Source of the DNA: Polymorphobacter multimanifer
GTDB taxonomy: Bacteria; Pseudomonadota; Alphaproteobacteria; Sphingomonadales; Sphingomonadaceae
Reading direction: 5' to 3'
Assembly (NCBI RefSeq): GCF_014205635.1
Contig: NZ_JACIIV010000023.1
Location: 1 to 64,000, forward strand
Length of the DNA: 64,000 bases
Shown piece by piece: positions 16,511 to 25,847 of the stretch (position 1 is its first letter; every line of letters begins with the position of its first letter). Under the pieces are notes generated by a model. It made no database searches, was not told where the DNA came from, and worked only from the letters and a program-made list of their open reading frames with translations. Position numbers and translations under genes: made by a program.

Positions 16511-17875
16511 TCAGGGCTTGAGCAGGCGCGTCACAACCGGCTGCAGCACGGCAGCGAGGAGTGCGCCGCCGACGCCGATTGCGGCGAGCAGCGCGAAGAA
16601 ACCGGTGGCGCCGAGCGGCTCGTAGAAGCGCCCCAGCCAGCCCGAGCCGATGTTGCCGAGGCCGAACGCCATCACTGCGACACTGACCATGGTGGTGACG
16701 GTGCCGAGTGGTGCTGTGCTCGAGGCGAAGGCGTGGATGCTGGGCAGCATCCAGCCATAGCCGATGCCGAGCAGGAGATAGAGCAGCAGCACCGGCAGCA
16801 GTGGCGAGGCTTGCGGCGTGGCGGTGAGCGCCATCAGGCCCCAGGCGCTTGCCACCGACAGGCTGCCGACGGCGAGCTTGGCCATGATGCCGGGCTCGCG
16901 GCCGCGGGCGGCGAGGCGGCTCCAGATGGGGATGGTGAGGGCCACGCCGATGATCGTCGCCAGCCCGTCGAAGGTGAGCAGCCAGGTGACCGGGGCCTCG
17001 AAGCCGAAGACAGTGCGGTCCATGGTGGCTTCGGCCCAGATGATGACGATGTTGTAGGCCTGCATCGCGCTGGCGATGGCGACGATATAGGGCAGGGTGG
17101 CGATGAGGATGGCGAGGATGCGGCGGCGGGCGTGCGGGTCCCGGGGGGTGGGCGCTGCCGTGGCGAGGCTGATGTCGGGGGGCAGGGTGGCACGGCCGAA
17201 CCAGTAGGTCGCCACGCCGATGAGCATGCCGATGCCAGCGGCGGTGAAGCCCCAGTGGAAGCCGAAGCGCTCACCCAGCGTGCCGCAGACCAGTGGGGCG
17301 GCGAAAGCGCCGATGTTGAGGGCGATGAGGTGAACGCTGTAGCCGCGGTCCCGCCGCGGATCGCCGGCGCCATAGAGGTTGCCGACTTGCGCATAGAGAT
17401 TGCCGACGAGCAGCCCGCCGCCGCTCACCAGCAGCGCCAGCGCCAGCAGGAACAGTGCCTCCGACGCCATGGCGAGGTGCCCGGCCGCCATCAGCAGCAG
17501 CCCCGCCATCACCGCGCGCCGCTGGCCGATGTAACGGTCCGCCAGCCAGCCGCCGACCACCGGCATGATGTTGAACAGCCCGCCGTAGAGGCCGAAGATC
17601 AGCGCTGCCAGCGCAAGCTCGGTCATCGGCCCGAACAGCGCTTCGAGCACGCTGCGAAAAGCGCGGAAGCCGAGCACCGTCTCGACATGGCCGGCTTTTA
17701 GCAATTGCCCGACCATGTAGAGGCCGAGCAGCGCGTTCATGCCGAAATAGCTGAAGCGCTCCCAGACCTGGGTGGCGGAAAGCACCGCCAGCCCGCGCGG
17801 ATGGCCGAACCAGGCGGTGTCTTCATCCATGTCTGCAGGTGGGGCGAGGCTGGCCATGGCGTTTTCTGGCAGCAT
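16511..17875 (-). CDS. POT/PTR-family proton-coupled peptide transporter
   Basis: A 454-residue inner-membrane protein with 12 or more hydrophobic segments. The N-terminal signature WERFSYFGMNALL corresponds to the proton-coupling ExxERFxYYG motif of oligopeptide transporters (POT family), and GGWLADRYIGQR follows. It imports di- and tripeptides with protons. The start at 17875 is 9 nt behind the helicase stop; ATGs at 17857 and 17830 are alternatives, since no ribosome-binding site is decisive. It sits between pdeM and the helicase gene, an unexpected position for a transporter, and may serve the peptide-degrading enzymes encoded on both sides. Confidence 0.86.
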   Translation of the reverse strand: MLPENAMASLAPPADMDEDTAWFGHPRGLAVLSATQVWERFSYFGMNALLGLYMVGQLLKAGHVETVLGFRAFRSVLEALFGPMTELALAALIFGLYGGLFNIMPVVGGWLADRYIGQRRAVMAGLLLMAAGHLAMASEALFLLALALLVSGGGLLVGNLYAQVGNLYGAGDPRRDRGYSVHLIALNIGAFAAPLVCGTLGERFGFHWGFTAAGIGMLIGVATYWFGRATLPPDISLATAAPTPRDPHARRRILAILIATLPYIVAIASAMQAYNIVIIWAEATMDRTVFGFEAPVTWLLTFDGLATIIGVALTIPIWSRLAARGREPGIMAKLAVGSLSVASAWGLMALTATPQASPLLPVLLLYLLLGIGYGWMLPSIHAFASSTAPLGTVTTMVSVAVMAFGLGNIGSGWLGRFYEPLGATGFFALLAAIGVGGALLAAVLQPVVTRLLKP

Positions 17876-17883
17876 GGTTCCCG

Positions 17884-20328
17884 CTAGTCGAGCGCCATTG
17901 CTTCGCGCGCCAGCGCATCGGCCTCGAGCAGGATCGCAGTGTCGGCCGAGGCGCCCGGCACGCTCTCGCGGCCGGCTTCGAGCAGCACCGGGACCGCCAG
18001 CGGGCTGACGCGGGGCAGGCGGCGGTGGGTGAGCTTGTGCTGCGCCGTCTCCAGCATTGTGGCGAGGCGATCGAGGTCGGTCAGCTTGTGCCGTGCGTCG
18101 TTCCACGCGGCGGTGAGCAGCAGATGGTCGGGCTGGTGGCGGCGCAGCACCTCGTAGATCAGGTCCGAACTCACGCTGAGCTGCTTGCCGGTCTTGTGCT
18201 GGCCGGGCTGGGCGCGCTCGATCAGCCCGCCGATGATCGCGGTCTCGCGGAAGGCACGGCGCAGGAAGGGCGAGGCGGCGACCCACTCTGCCAACTCGTC
18301 CTCGAGGATTTCCGGATCGAACAGCGGCTTCAGGTCGGTCGGCTCGGCGAGGCTCCAGGTGGCGATCATGTAATCGCTCGCCACGAAGCCGAGCGGCATC
18401 AGCCCGGCCCGCTCCATGCGGCTGGTGAGCAGCATGCCGAGCGTCTGGTGCGCCGGGCGGCCGGCGAAACCATAGGCGACCATGAACCAGCGGCCGTCCC
18501 TCGGAAATGTCTCGACGAGCAGGTCGTCGAGTCCCGGCAGCGTGCTGCGCAGCCGCTGGATTTCGAGCCATTCGGCCACGTCGGGCGGCATTTCGGGCCA
18601 GCGTTCGGGCGTATTGAGCAGGCCGCGCACGCGGTTGGCCAGGTTGGTGCTGAGCGGCATCCGGCCGCCGACATAGGTGGGCACCGAAGGCGTGCCGCGC
18701 CCCATCTTCACATGGATGTCGGGCCCGTCGAAGCCAGTGACTTCGAGCGTTTGGCCGGCGAACATGAAGGTGTCGGCGATGCGCAGCTGGCTGCCGAACC
18801 ATTCCTCGACCTGGCCGAGCGCCCGGCCTCTTCGCCCGAAGCGGACGTTCATCGTCACCGCCTCGACGATCGTCCCGGCGTTGAGGCGGTGGAGGGCGGC
18901 GAGGCGGGGGTGGGTGAGGCGCAGGCTGCCGTCGGCTTGTGGCGTGAGGCGGCGGTAGCGCTCATAGGCGCGCAGCGCATAGCCGCCGGTGGCGATGACA
19001 TCGAGGGCGGCATCGAATTGCCCGCGGGTGAGCCCGGCATAGGGGGCGGCAAGGCGCACCTCCTCGAACAGATCATCGGGCATGAACGCCCCGGCGCAGG
19101 CGCGCGCAAAGATGAACTGCGCCAGCGTGTCGAGGCTGCCGGGGCGGAAAGGTTCCTGGTCGAGGTCGTTGGCGGTCACCGCGTCCTGTGCGGCAAGGGC
19201 TTCCAGATATTCGAAGCGGTTGCCGGGCACGATGAGCGCATGGCTGGCTTCATCGAGCCGGTGGTTGGCGCGGCCGGTGCGCTGCAGCAGGCGGGCAGCA
19301 CCCTTGGGCGCCCCCATCTGGATGACGAGATCGACATCCCCCCAATCGATGCCGAGATCGAGGCTGGCGGTGGCGACGATGGCGCGCAGCCGGCCTGCAG
19401 CCATCGCAGCCTCGGTCTTGCGCCGCGCTTCGGGGGCGAGGCTGCCGTGGTGGATGCCGATGGGGAGGGCGGAATCGTTCTCGGCCCAGAGATCGCGAAA
19501 GACGAGCTCGGCCACCGCGCGGGTGTTGACGAAGACGATGGTGAGCCGCGCCGCCTCGATCCGGCGCATCACCGCGGCGGCGGCCCACCTCCCATTGTGC
19601 CCGGCCCAGGGGATACGGTCCTCGGGCACAAGGATCTCGATTTTGGGCGGCGCCCCCTGCGGGCAGGTGACGAGGCGCACCGAATCGGGATCGGTGTCGG
19701 GCGCCAGCCACGACTGGAAGGGCATGGCATCGGCGATGGTGGCGCTGAGGCCGATGCGGCGCAGCCCCGGTGCCAGCCGCTGCAGCCGCGCCATGGCGAG
19801 CGCCAGCTGGTCCCCGCGCTTGGTGGTGGCGAAGGCGTGGATCTCGTCGATGATGAGCGATTCGAGGCCCTCGAACATCGTCTCGGCCTGGGGGTAGGAG
19901 AGCAGCAGCGCCAGGCTCTCGGGCGTGGTGAGCAGGATGTTGGGCGGCGACTGGCGCTGGCGGGCCTTCTTGTCCGAGCTGGTGTCCCCGGTGCGCGTCT
20001 CGACGCTGATCGGCAGTTTTGCTTGCGCGATGGGGGTGAGCAGATTGCGCTGCACATCGACGGCGAGTGCCTTCAAGGGGCTCACATAAAGCGTGTGCAG
20101 GCCTTCGCGCGGGCGTTCGGTGAGGGCGGCAAGGGTGGGCAGGAAACCGGCGAGGGTCTTGCCCGCACCCGTGGGGGCGATGAGCAGGCTGTGCTCGCCC
20201 CGGCCGGCGGCATCGAGCATGGCCAGCTGGTGCGGCCGGACCTCCCAGCCTCGTGATGCGAACCACCCGAGAAGGGCGGGCGGCAGCTCTTTGTTGTCGT
20301 GTGTTTTTATCGGAAAACCGGTGGCCAC
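17884..20328 (-). CDS. Ligase-associated Lhr-like DEXH-box helicase
   Basis: About 814 residues. An SF2 helicase of the Lhr-core type found in the ligase-associated DNA repair module. Walker A is APTGAGKT, motif II is IIDEIHAF, motif III GLSATI and motif VI LLQRTGRANHR; a long C-terminal winged-helix/DEAD-associated region follows. No ATG fits: the first downstream ATG would remove the Q-motif segment (RPHQLAML). The start is placed at a GTG (20328) preceded by CGGGA, which matches the family's usual length. It is likely to unwind 3'-tailed DNA or RNA:DNA hybrids during repair. The POT transporter gene follows after 8 nt. Confidence 0.88.
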   Translation of the reverse strand: MATGFPIKTHDNKELPPALLGWFASRGWEVRPHQLAMLDAAGRGEHSLLIAPTGAGKTLAGFLPTLAALTERPREGLHTLYVSPLKALAVDVQRNLLTPIAQAKLPISVETRTGDTSSDKKARQRQSPPNILLTTPESLALLLSYPQAETMFEGLESLIIDEIHAFATTKRGDQLALAMARLQRLAPGLRRIGLSATIADAMPFQSWLAPDTDPDSVRLVTCPQGAPPKIEILVPEDRIPWAGHNGRWAAAAVMRRIEAARLTIVFVNTRAVAELVFRDLWAENDSALPIGIHHGSLAPEARRKTEAAMAAGRLRAIVATASLDLGIDWGDVDLVIQMGAPKGAARLLQRTGRANHRLDEASHALIVPGNRFEYLEALAAQDAVTANDLDQEPFRPGSLDTLAQFIFARACAGAFMPDDLFEEVRLAAPYAGLTRGQFDAALDVIATGGYALRAYERYRRLTPQADGSLRLTHPRLAALHRLNAGTIVEAVTMNVRFGRRGRALGQVEEWFGSQLRIADTFMFAGQTLEVTGFDGPDIHVKMGRGTPSVPTYVGGRMPLSTNLANRVRGLLNTPERWPEMPPDVAEWLEIQRLRSTLPGLDDLLVETFPRDGRWFMVAYGFAGRPAHQTLGMLLTSRMERAGLMPLGFVASDYMIATWSLAEPTDLKPLFDPEILEDELAEWVAASPFLRRAFRETAIIGGLIERAQPGQHKTGKQLSVSSDLIYEVLRRHQPDHLLLTAAWNDARHKLTDLDRLATMLETAQHKLTHRRLPRVSPLAVPVLLEAGRESVPGASADTAILLEADALAREAMALD

Positions 20329-20345
20329 TTTTCCCGAAACACACT

Positions 20346-20789
20346 CTATTTGCAGGGGCCGAGCCGCCTTGCAGAGACCCGACTCGCCATCGTCATCGGG
20401 CCGGCCTTCATGGTGCTGTTCATCGCATAGCTGTCGGCGGTGTAGGTGCCGCTCATGGTGATGGTGGCGGGGCCTTGCGGCGTCTGGCAGGTCATTGCCG
20501 AATCGATCTTGCCGCCGGCCATGTTGAAGCGATCGACCTTGCAGCTCTTGTCGGCGGCGAGGATCTTCTTCGGGTCGGCCTCGGCCTCCTCGGGTGTCAG
20601 GCAATAGCTGGTGGTGATCGGCTTGCCCTTCATCGCGTCAAGCGCGCCGGGGGGCAGGCCGGGCATGGTCATGCTGTCCATCGTCATCGTGCTCGTCCAC
20701 TCGCCGGGGGTGACGACGGGAGCGGCAAGGGCAGGTGCTGCAAGGGCAGCAGCGCCGAGCAGCACGGCGGAAAGGGGAAGAGTGCGCAT
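20346..20789 (-). CDS. DUF3617-family exported protein
   Basis: A 147-residue protein with a signal peptide (LPLSAVLLGAAALAAPALA), so it is periplasmic or exported. The body shows the DUF3617 pattern: VTPGEWTSTMTMDSM near the N-terminus, CLTPEEAEADP, a cysteine pair region (KSCKVDRFNM, AMTCQTPQG), then alternating strands. No biochemical function is established for this family, which is common in sphingomonads and other proteobacteria. It lies 17 nt upstream of the proposed GTG start of the helicase gene on the same strand, so they may share a transcript. Confidence 0.75.
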   Translation of the reverse strand: MRTLPLSAVLLGAAALAAPALAAPVVTPGEWTSTMTMDSMTMPGLPPGALDAMKGKPITTSYCLTPEEAEADPKKILAADKSCKVDRFNMAGGKIDSAMTCQTPQGPATITMSGTYTADSYAMNSTMKAGPMTMASRVSARRLGPCK

Positions 20790-20880
20790 GCGAGCATTGT
20801 AGCAACCCTCGCGAAGCGAGCCTAGGGGCAGCCGTAAACGAGTCGGCATTTCTGCCGTTAGATGCGTTCGGGAGAACAGG

Positions 20881-21942
20881 ATGCGCGGTTTCAGGGATGC
20901 CGGTTCTTTTGGCGCGCAGGCCGCTGGCGTGCCAGCGGCAGACCCGGCGCGCGACGCTGCCGATCCGCTGGAAGCGCTTGCTCCCGATCTGCGCGATGCG
21001 GTGAACCGCGCCATCGAGCGCCAGGTGCAAATTCGTCTCGACCAGGAGGTTGCCCATTATCGCCGGCTTTTCGAGCTTGCCCAGGAGGGCGGCCGTGTCG
21101 GCGTTTTCGAGATCGACATGCGCCGTGGCACCTCGACCGGATCGGCGATGTGGGCGCGGCTGCTCGGCCAGCCCGAAGGCACGAGCAGCGTTGATCGGCA
21201 GACCTGGATCGCCATGATGCATCCCGACGACCGGGAACGAATTCTGGGCGCGGTCGCCAAGGCCGTGTCCTCCGGCTGCGATACGGCGCTCGATTACCGG
21301 ATCCATTTGCCCGATGGCAGCACGCGCTGGCTTCACTCGCGCAACCTTGTCGAGAGAGACGGGGAGGGGCAATCATATCGCGCCTATGGCACGCTGCAGG
21401 ACATCACCGACCGCAAGCTGCTGGAAACGGCGATGCTGCACACGGCCAACCACGACACGCTGACGGATCTGCCGAACCGGCGTCGGTTCATGGAGGAACT
21501 TCGGCAGGCGTTCGAAGAGCGCGAGCTGACCGGGCAGCACATCGCGGTCGCTTTGTTCGATCTGGATGAATTGAAGCCGGCCAACGACCGCTACGGCCAT
21601 GAGGCGGGGGACGCGCTCATCCAGGCCACGGCAAAACGCCTGAGCAAGGTTGTATCCAGTGTCGGCATGGCGGCGCGGCTGGGCGGCGACGAGTTTGCGC
21701 TGCTGCTCAAAGGGCCCGGCGCGCTGAAGCTGAAGGGCATGGCAGAGCGATCGTTGCGGGTGATCAACATGCCGGTCATCTTCAGCGACATTCTGCTTCG
21801 GTCCAGCGCCAGCGCCGGTGGTGCGGTCGATTCGCGCACGCATGTCGGCTCGCCGGAGCTGCTGCTGCGTCGTGCGGACATGGCGCTCTATGCCGCCAAG
21901 CGGAACGCCCGCGGCACCTATCGGGAAGCACCGCGCGACTAG
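20881..21942 (+). CDS. PAS-GGDEF diguanylate cyclase
   Basis: A 353-residue soluble protein. A short N-terminal helix region is followed by a PAS domain (about residues 60-175, ending RAYGTLQDITDRK) and a GGDEF domain (about 185-350). The active-site motif GGDEF is intact at 268-272, and the upstream FDLDELKPANDRYGH metal and substrate segment is also intact. It should make cyclic di-GMP from two GTP in response to a ligand or redox signal at the PAS domain. The usual RxxD product-inhibition site is not seen ahead of GGDEF. It has no membrane segments. The following gene, the exonuclease, starts 45 nt later on the same strand but looks functionally unrelated. Confidence 0.88.
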   Translation: MRGFRDAGSFGAQAAGVPAADPARDAADPLEALAPDLRDAVNRAIERQVQIRLDQEVAHYRRLFELAQEGGRVGVFEIDMRRGTSTGSAMWARLLGQPEGTSSVDRQTWIAMMHPDDRERILGAVAKAVSSGCDTALDYRIHLPDGSTRWLHSRNLVERDGEGQSYRAYGTLQDITDRKLLETAMLHTANHDTLTDLPNRRRFMEELRQAFEERELTGQHIAVALFDLDELKPANDRYGHEAGDALIQATAKRLSKVVSSVGMAARLGGDEFALLLKGPGALKLKGMAERSLRVINMPVIFSDILLRSSASAGGAVDSRTHVGSPELLLRRADMALYAAKRNARGTYREAPRD

Positions 21943-21987
21943 GCCGTATCGCTTGTGTCGGGCGCTGCGCCGGGCGCATAGGGGGGC

Positions 21988-23004
21988 ATGGTCGATTGGA
22001 TCGTTCCGCACCCGCATGGCATCCATGTCGTGCCCGCCGATGTGTGGGTCGATCCCGGGCGGCCGGTCGACCGCGCCCTGGTGACGCACGGCCATGCCGA
22101 CCATGCGCGCGGCGGCCATGCCCATGTGCTCGCCACGCCGGAAACGCTGGCGATCATGGATGCCCGCTATGGCGCGCAGGCCGGTGGCCAGCCGGTGGGA
22201 CCGGGCGAGGTGGTGCGGATGGGTGATGTAGATGTGCGCTTCGTGCCCGCCGGCCATGTGCTCGGATCCGCACAGGTGGTGCTCGAGCACAAGGGCGAGC
22301 GCGTGGTGGTGAGCGGCGACTACAAGCGGGCACCCGACCCGACGTGCCTGCCGTTCGAGCCGGTGCCGTGCGACATCTTCGTGAGCGAGGCGACCTTCGG
22401 GCTGCCGGTGTTCCTGCATCCGCCGGTGCGCGGCGAGATCGACAAGCTGCTGGCGGCGCTGCGTGCCAACCCCGATCGCTGTGTGCTGGTGGGGGCCTAT
22501 GCGCTGGGCAAGGCGCAGCGCGTGGTGGCGGAACTGCGCGCCGCGGGGTTCGACGAGCCGGTGTATCTGCATGGGGCGATGCTCAAGCTGTTCGCGCTTT
22601 ACGAAACGCTGGGGGTGCGGCTGGGCGATGTGCGACCGGTGGGCACATTCAAGGGCGATGAGCTGAAGGGCAGGATCGTCGTGGCGCCGCCGAGTGCCTT
22701 GGGGGACCGGTGGAGCCGGCGGCTGCCCGACCCGATCACCGCCATGGCCTCGGGCTGGATGCGGGTGCGGCAGCGCGCGAAGGCGAGCGGCATCGAGCTG
22801 CCGCTGATCATTTCGGACCATGCCGACTGGGCGGAGCTGACCGCGACGGTGGCCGAGGTTCGCCCCGGCGAGCTGTGGGTGACGCATGGCCGCGACGACG
22901 CGCTGGTGCATTGGTGCGAGATGCGCCAGCAGAAGGCGCGCGCGCTGGCGATGGTCGGGCGCGAGGATGAGGATGACGAGATGGCGGCGGCTGGCGCAGC
23001 ATGA
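21988..23004 (+). CDS. Ligase-associated metallo-beta-lactamase-fold DNA exonuclease
   Basis: A 338-residue protein of the metallo-beta-lactamase/beta-CASP type, matching the ligase-associated exonuclease family. The metal site THGHADHARG (H34, H36, D38, H39) is intact, and PAGHVLGSAQ and SGDY further on provide the remaining ligands. It is expected to act as a nuclease trimming DNA ends. It is one of three members of the ligase-associated module in the window (with pdeM and the Lhr-like helicase), but lies on the opposite strand and is followed, with a 4-nt ATGA overlap, by pyrD where the ATP-dependent ligase gene would often be found. Confidence 0.86.
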   Translation: MVDWIVPHPHGIHVVPADVWVDPGRPVDRALVTHGHADHARGGHAHVLATPETLAIMDARYGAQAGGQPVGPGEVVRMGDVDVRFVPAGHVLGSAQVVLEHKGERVVVSGDYKRAPDPTCLPFEPVPCDIFVSEATFGLPVFLHPPVRGEIDKLLAALRANPDRCVLVGAYALGKAQRVVAELRAAGFDEPVYLHGAMLKLFALYETLGVRLGDVRPVGTFKGDELKGRIVVAPPSALGDRWSRRLPDPITAMASGWMRVRQRAKASGIELPLIISDHADWAELTATVAEVRPGELWVTHGRDDALVHWCEMRQQKARALAMVGREDEDDEMAAAGAA

Positions 23005-24032
23005 GCGGGCTTTACGGGCTGGTGCGGCCGCTGGTGTTCGGGCTCGATCCGGAAGTGGCGCATGGGCTGACGCTCAAGGCGCTGCCGCTGTGGCCGGTGC
23101 CGCGCGGCGAGGACGACCCGATCCTGCGCACGACGCTGGCGGGGATGGACCTGCCCAACCCGATCGGGCTGGCGGCGGGGTTCGACAAGGATGTGTCGGT
23201 GCCCGATGCGATGCTGCGGCTGGGGTTCGGCTTTGTGGAATGCGGCTCGGTGACGCCGCGGCCCCAGGCGGGCAATCCGAAACCGCGGCTGTTCCGGCTG
23301 GTGGAGGACCAGGCGGTCATCAACCGCATGGGGTTCAACAACGCCGGGATGGACGTGGCGGTGACGCGGCTGCGGGCGCGTATGGGCAAACCGGGGGTGG
23401 TGGGGATCAACCTTGGCGCCAACAAGGATTCGCAAGATCGGACGGGCGACTATGTGGCCGGCATCGCGGCGGCCGGCGGGATGGCGAGCTATGTGACGGT
23501 GAACATCTCCTCGCCCAACACGCCGGGGTTGCGGGCGCTGCAGGACGGGGCGGCGCTTGCCGACCTGATCGCGCGGGTGATGGCGGCGCGGCCCAGGGGC
23601 TGCGGGCCGGTGTTCGTCAAGGTGGCGCCCGATCTGGAGCGCCAGGATTTCGGCACGATTGCGCGTGCTGCTATCGATGGCGGGGTGGCGGGGCTGATCG
23701 TGTCGAACACCACGCTGTCGCGCGACGGGCTGCGCTCGGGGCAGGCGGGCGAGGCCGGCGGGATGTCGGGAGCACCCCTGGCGGGGCTTGCGATGGCGGC
23801 GCTCGAAAGCTTTCGCAGCGCCACCGGCGGCGCGCTGCCGCTGGTGGCGGCGGGCGGCATCGGCTCGGGGGCGGAGGCGCTGGCGCGGATCAGGGCCGGG
23901 GCGAGTGCGGTGCAGCTCTATTCGGCGCTGGTGTATGAGGGGCCGGGGCTGGTGGTGCGGATCAAGGCCGAGCTGGCGCATGCGCTGCGGGCAGCGGGGT
24001 TTGCTTCGGTGACCGATGCTGTCGGTCGCTAA
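23001..24032 (+). CDS. pyrD: Dihydroorotate dehydrogenase (quinone), class 2
   Basis: A 343-residue class 2 dihydroorotate dehydrogenase. It oxidises dihydroorotate to orotate in pyrimidine synthesis and passes electrons to ubiquinone at the inner membrane. The N-terminal amphipathic helix (LYGLVRPLVFGLDPEVAH) is the membrane/quinone-tunnel region. Conserved blocks are GLAAGFDKD, GSVTPRPQAGNPKPR, RMGFNNAG and NISSPNTPGLR, whose serine is the class 2 catalytic base. The ATG overlaps the exonuclease stop by 4 nt, indicating translational coupling. Confidence 0.96.
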   Translation: MSGLYGLVRPLVFGLDPEVAHGLTLKALPLWPVPRGEDDPILRTTLAGMDLPNPIGLAAGFDKDVSVPDAMLRLGFGFVECGSVTPRPQAGNPKPRLFRLVEDQAVINRMGFNNAGMDVAVTRLRARMGKPGVVGINLGANKDSQDRTGDYVAGIAAAGGMASYVTVNISSPNTPGLRALQDGAALADLIARVMAARPRGCGPVFVKVAPDLERQDFGTIARAAIDGGVAGLIVSNTTLSRDGLRSGQAGEAGGMSGAPLAGLAMAALESFRSATGGALPLVAAGGIGSGAEALARIRAGASAVQLYSALVYEGPGLVVRIKAELAHALRAAGFASVTDAVGR

Positions 24033-24075
24033 AGCGGGACTGGCAAGCCGCAAAACCCGCGTCTATGCTGCGAGG

Positions 24076-25806
24076 ATGAACAAAGCCCTGCGCCTTCTGC
24101 CCCTGCTGCTTGCAGCCGCCTGCACCACCGGAAATCCAGTGCCGCCCGCCATGGCGGCGGCACCTGCAGCAGACGGAGCGACGTTCGGGGCGATGACGAC
24201 GGCGGCCGATCCACGCGGGGCCGAGGCCGGGCTGGCGATGCTGCGGCAGGGCGGCAACGCGATAGATGCCGCGGCGGCGATGATGCTGGCGATGACGGTG
24301 GTGGAGCCGCAATCGTCGGGCATCGGCGGCGGCGGCTTTCTGATGTACCAGGCGGCCGGGGCGCGCAATCCGGATAGCTTCGATGGCCGCGAGAAGGCGC
24401 CGATGGCGGCAACCGACCGGCTTTTCATGGGTGCTGACGGCAAGCCGATGTCGGGCCGCGAGGCAGTGCCCGGTGGCAAGAGCGTCGGCGTGCCGGGCAA
24501 TGTGGCGATGGTGGCGATGGCGCATGCCAGGCACGGCAAGCTGCCCTGGGCGGCGCTGTTCAAGCCGGCGATCGAGCTGGCGCGCGGCGGCTATGAGATC
24601 ACGCCGCGCATGGCGCGTTCGATCGCGTCCAGCGCGCCGAGGCTCGCGCTCACGCCCGAAGCGACGGCGATCTACCTGAACGCCGATGGCACGCCCAAGC
24701 CGGCGGGCACGCGGATCGTCAACGAGGCGCTGGCGCAGACGCTCGAAGCGATCGCCAGCCAGGGCCCCAAGGCGTTTTATACTGGCCGGGTGGCGCAGAG
24801 CATCGTCACGCGGGTGACGACGGCGCCGATGAACCCCGCAACGATGACGCTGGCCGATCTCGCGGGCTATGAGGCCAAGGCGCGGATCCCGGTGTGCGGC
24901 CAGTATCGCAGCTACAAGGTGTGCAGCATGGGCCCGCCCTCGGCCGGGGGCACAGCGGTGATCGCGATCCTGAAGCAGCTCGAAGGCTTTGACCTGGGCA
25001 AGCTCGGGGCGGCGAGCCCGGTATCGTGGCACCTCTTTGCCGAGAGCTCGCGACTGGCGTTTGCCGACCGGGCGACCTATGGCGGCGATGCCGATTTCGT
25101 GGAGGTTCCGACCGCCGGGCTGGTCTCCGACGAATATTTGCGCGCGCGGGGCGGGCTCATCAAGGCCGAGGCGCGGATGGCGGTGGCGGAGGCAGGCAAG
25201 CCGCGCGGTGCGCTGGCGTTCACCCCCGGTCCCGGCGGCGAGGTGCCCTCGACAACGCATTTCGCTGCCGCCGATGGCAGCGGCAATGTGGCGAGCTGGA
25301 CCTCCACCGTGGAGGGCGGCTTCGGCAGCCAGATGGTGGCGAGCGGCATGGTGCTCAACAACGAATTGACCGATTTCAGCTTCGAGCCCGAAAAGAACGG
25401 CGCGCCGGTGGCGAATCGCGTGCAGGGCGGCAAGCGGCCGCGCTCGTCGATGGCGCCGGCGATCGTCTATGATGCGCGCGGGCAGGTGGTTCTGGCGGTG
25501 GGAGCAGCCGGCGGCATGACCATCCCGGCGCAGGTGGCCAAGGCGATCATCGGCGTGCTCGACTGGAAACTGTCGGTTTCCGATGCGATTGCGTTGCCGC
25601 TGGTCTATGTGAACGGCGACACGCTTTATGCCGAAGGCGGCGAGCAGGGCGACATGCTGAAGCCCATCGTGCCCGCGCTCGAAGCGATGGGCCACAAGGT
25701 CGTGGTGACCCCGCTGGGGTTGAAGGCGAATGGTCTCGAGCGCACGGCCAAAGGCTGGCGCGGCGGGGCGGACCCGCGGAGCGAGGGAACATCGCTCGGG
25801 TTCTGA
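24076..25806 (+). CDS. ggt: Second gamma-glutamyltransferase, predicted lipoprotein
   Basis: A 576-residue gamma-glutamyltransferase paralogue. Unlike the copy at 4.3-6.0 kb, its signal sequence ends in a lipobox (LLLAAAC, C16), so the precursor is probably lipid-anchored. The nucleophile is predicted at T393 in PSTTHFAAAD; GIGGGGFLM and GVPGNVAM are also conserved. The start at 24076 was chosen because it gives the signal peptide; a GAGG lies almost against the ATG. It follows pyrD after 43 nt. It probably hydrolyses gamma-glutamyl amides in the periplasm; its division of labour with the other copy is unknown. Confidence 0.9.
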   Translation: MNKALRLLPLLLAAACTTGNPVPPAMAAAPAADGATFGAMTTAADPRGAEAGLAMLRQGGNAIDAAAAMMLAMTVVEPQSSGIGGGGFLMYQAAGARNPDSFDGREKAPMAATDRLFMGADGKPMSGREAVPGGKSVGVPGNVAMVAMAHARHGKLPWAALFKPAIELARGGYEITPRMARSIASSAPRLALTPEATAIYLNADGTPKPAGTRIVNEALAQTLEAIASQGPKAFYTGRVAQSIVTRVTTAPMNPATMTLADLAGYEAKARIPVCGQYRSYKVCSMGPPSAGGTAVIAILKQLEGFDLGKLGAASPVSWHLFAESSRLAFADRATYGGDADFVEVPTAGLVSDEYLRARGGLIKAEARMAVAEAGKPRGALAFTPGPGGEVPSTTHFAAADGSGNVASWTSTVEGGFGSQMVASGMVLNNELTDFSFEPEKNGAPVANRVQGGKRPRSSMAPAIVYDARGQVVLAVGAAGGMTIPAQVAKAIIGVLDWKLSVSDAIALPLVYVNGDTLYAEGGEQGDMLKPIVPALEAMGHKVVVTPLGLKANGLERTAKGWRGGADPRSEGTSLGF

Positions 25807-25847
25807 AGACCGGTTTTGAAGTGTTGCGTGCCTGGGGAGGGCGCTGA

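Noticed and set aside
17839-20256. 805-residue plus-strand frame opposite the helicase
   Set aside because: No recognisable motifs; all SF2 helicase motifs are intact on the minus strand.
17884-20328. Helicase as part of a restriction or anti-phage defence system
   Set aside because: The domain layout is that of the Lhr-like ligase-associated helicase, and its usual partners PdeM and exonuclease are nearby; no nuclease or methylase of a defence system is present.
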